Part shown: positions 5,334 through 5,691 of the stretch, piece by piece
Position numbering within the stretch: position 1 is the first letter of the stretch
How the letters are laid out: each line of letters begins with the position of its first letter
Assembly (NCBI GenBank): GCA_902767145.1
Contig: CACXGG010000095.1
Span: forward strand, 1-5,691
DNA from: Oscillospiraceae bacterium
GTDB lineage: Bacteria; Bacillota; Clostridia; Saccharofermentanales; Saccharofermentanaceae
Direction of reading: 5' to 3'
Length of the DNA stretch: 5,691 nucleotides
The notes under the pieces: generated by a model
The model's database searches: none
The model's input: only the letters and a program-made list of their open reading frames with translations
Told to the model about the DNA's origin: nothing
Position numbers and translations under genes: made by a program

Positions 5334-5691
5334 ATGCCATTGGTAACAACCACAGAAATGTTTAAGAAGGCTTATGACGGCGGTTACGCTATTGGTGCTT
5401 TCAATGTTAACAACATGGAGATCGTTCAGGGAATCACAGAGGCTGCTGGAGAGCTTAATTCTCCCGTTATCCTTCAGGTTTCCAAGGGAGCCAGAGCTTA
5501 CGCTAACCACACTTATCTTGTAAAGCTCGTTGAGGCTGCTGTTATTGAGAACCCTCAGATCCCGATCGCTCTTCACCTTGACCATGGTGATACATTCGAA
5601 CTCTGTAAGTCCTGCATCGACGGTGGTTTCACATCCGTCATGATCGATGCTTCCTCCAAGTCCTTCGAGGAGAACATCGCTCTTACAAAGC
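5334..5691 (+). CDS. fba: Class II fructose-bisphosphate aldolase, N-terminal part (3' end outside window)
   Basis: Zinc-dependent aldolase of glycolysis and gluconeogenesis that interconverts fructose 1,6-bisphosphate with dihydroxyacetone phosphate and glyceraldehyde 3-phosphate in the cytoplasm. The 119 visible residues, of roughly 290-310 in the family, show the GAFNVNNMEIVQGI block (21-34), SPVILQVSKGA (43-53) and HLDHG (81-85), where Asp83 is the catalytic acid/base and His84 a zinc ligand. SVMIDAS (101-107) follows, where the family often has SVMIDGS. The remaining zinc ligands lie beyond the window. AAAGGAGAT ending eight bases upstream fixes the ATG at 5334. Codon choice is strongly biased (all lysines AAG, many GCT and GTT), as expected for an abundant glycolytic enzyme. 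A close paralogue such as tagatose-bisphosphate aldolase cannot be fully excluded from the N-terminal third. Confidence 0.95.
   Translation, partial: MPLVTTTEMFKKAYDGGYAIGAFNVNNMEIVQGITEAAGELNSPVILQVSKGARAYANHTYLVKLVEAAVIENPQIPIALHLDHGDTFELCKSCIDGGFTSVMIDASSKSFEENIALTK

Overview
The window reads as a chromosomal segment of a Gram-positive, moderate-GC anaerobe, most likely a member of the Clostridia. The reasons are strong AGGAGG-type ribosome binding sites, near-exclusive use of AAG for lysine in the well-expressed genes, a class II fructose-bisphosphate aldolase, and a PD-(D/E)XK-like protein of a type I remember as common in Lachnospiraceae and Oscillospiraceae genomes. The lineage is inferred from memory and style, not from a search.

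Layout from left to right. Bases 1-1331 are the C-terminal half of valyl-tRNA synthetase (valS), cut by the window edge. It is followed 15 bases later by a two-helix membrane protein of unknown function (1347-1997), and the pair ends at a strong intrinsic terminator (2022-2050). Then comes a self-contained unit (2060-3124): a 268-residue nuclease-like protein (2260-3066) between two arms of about 115 bases that are inverted copies of each other. Next, on the minus strand, is a ThiF/E1-like enzyme of the TcdA type (3129-3809). Divergent from it is a two-gene operon (3869-5170) coding for a membrane-anchored alpha/beta hydrolase and an 84-residue membrane protein, ending at a hairpin terminator (5196-5237). 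The window closes with the start of the class II aldolase gene fba (5334-5691, cut at the edge), which has its own promoter.

The most interesting part is 2060-3124. Each arm carries copies of the heptamer ATTCCCC/GGGGAAT at matching spacing and is itself a long imperfect palindrome. Paired positions differ between the arms in ways that keep base pairing. The arms have sharp ends: the outer right end lies five bases past the tcdA stop codon, and the inner right end lies inside the nuclease-like gene, so its last 18 codons and stop are made of repeat sequence. This looks like a single-gene palindrome-associated unit, comparable in logic (not in sequence) to RAYT/REPIN systems. Mobility is not shown by this window alone. 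The other genes are ordinary housekeeping genes, apart from the unassigned membrane proteins.
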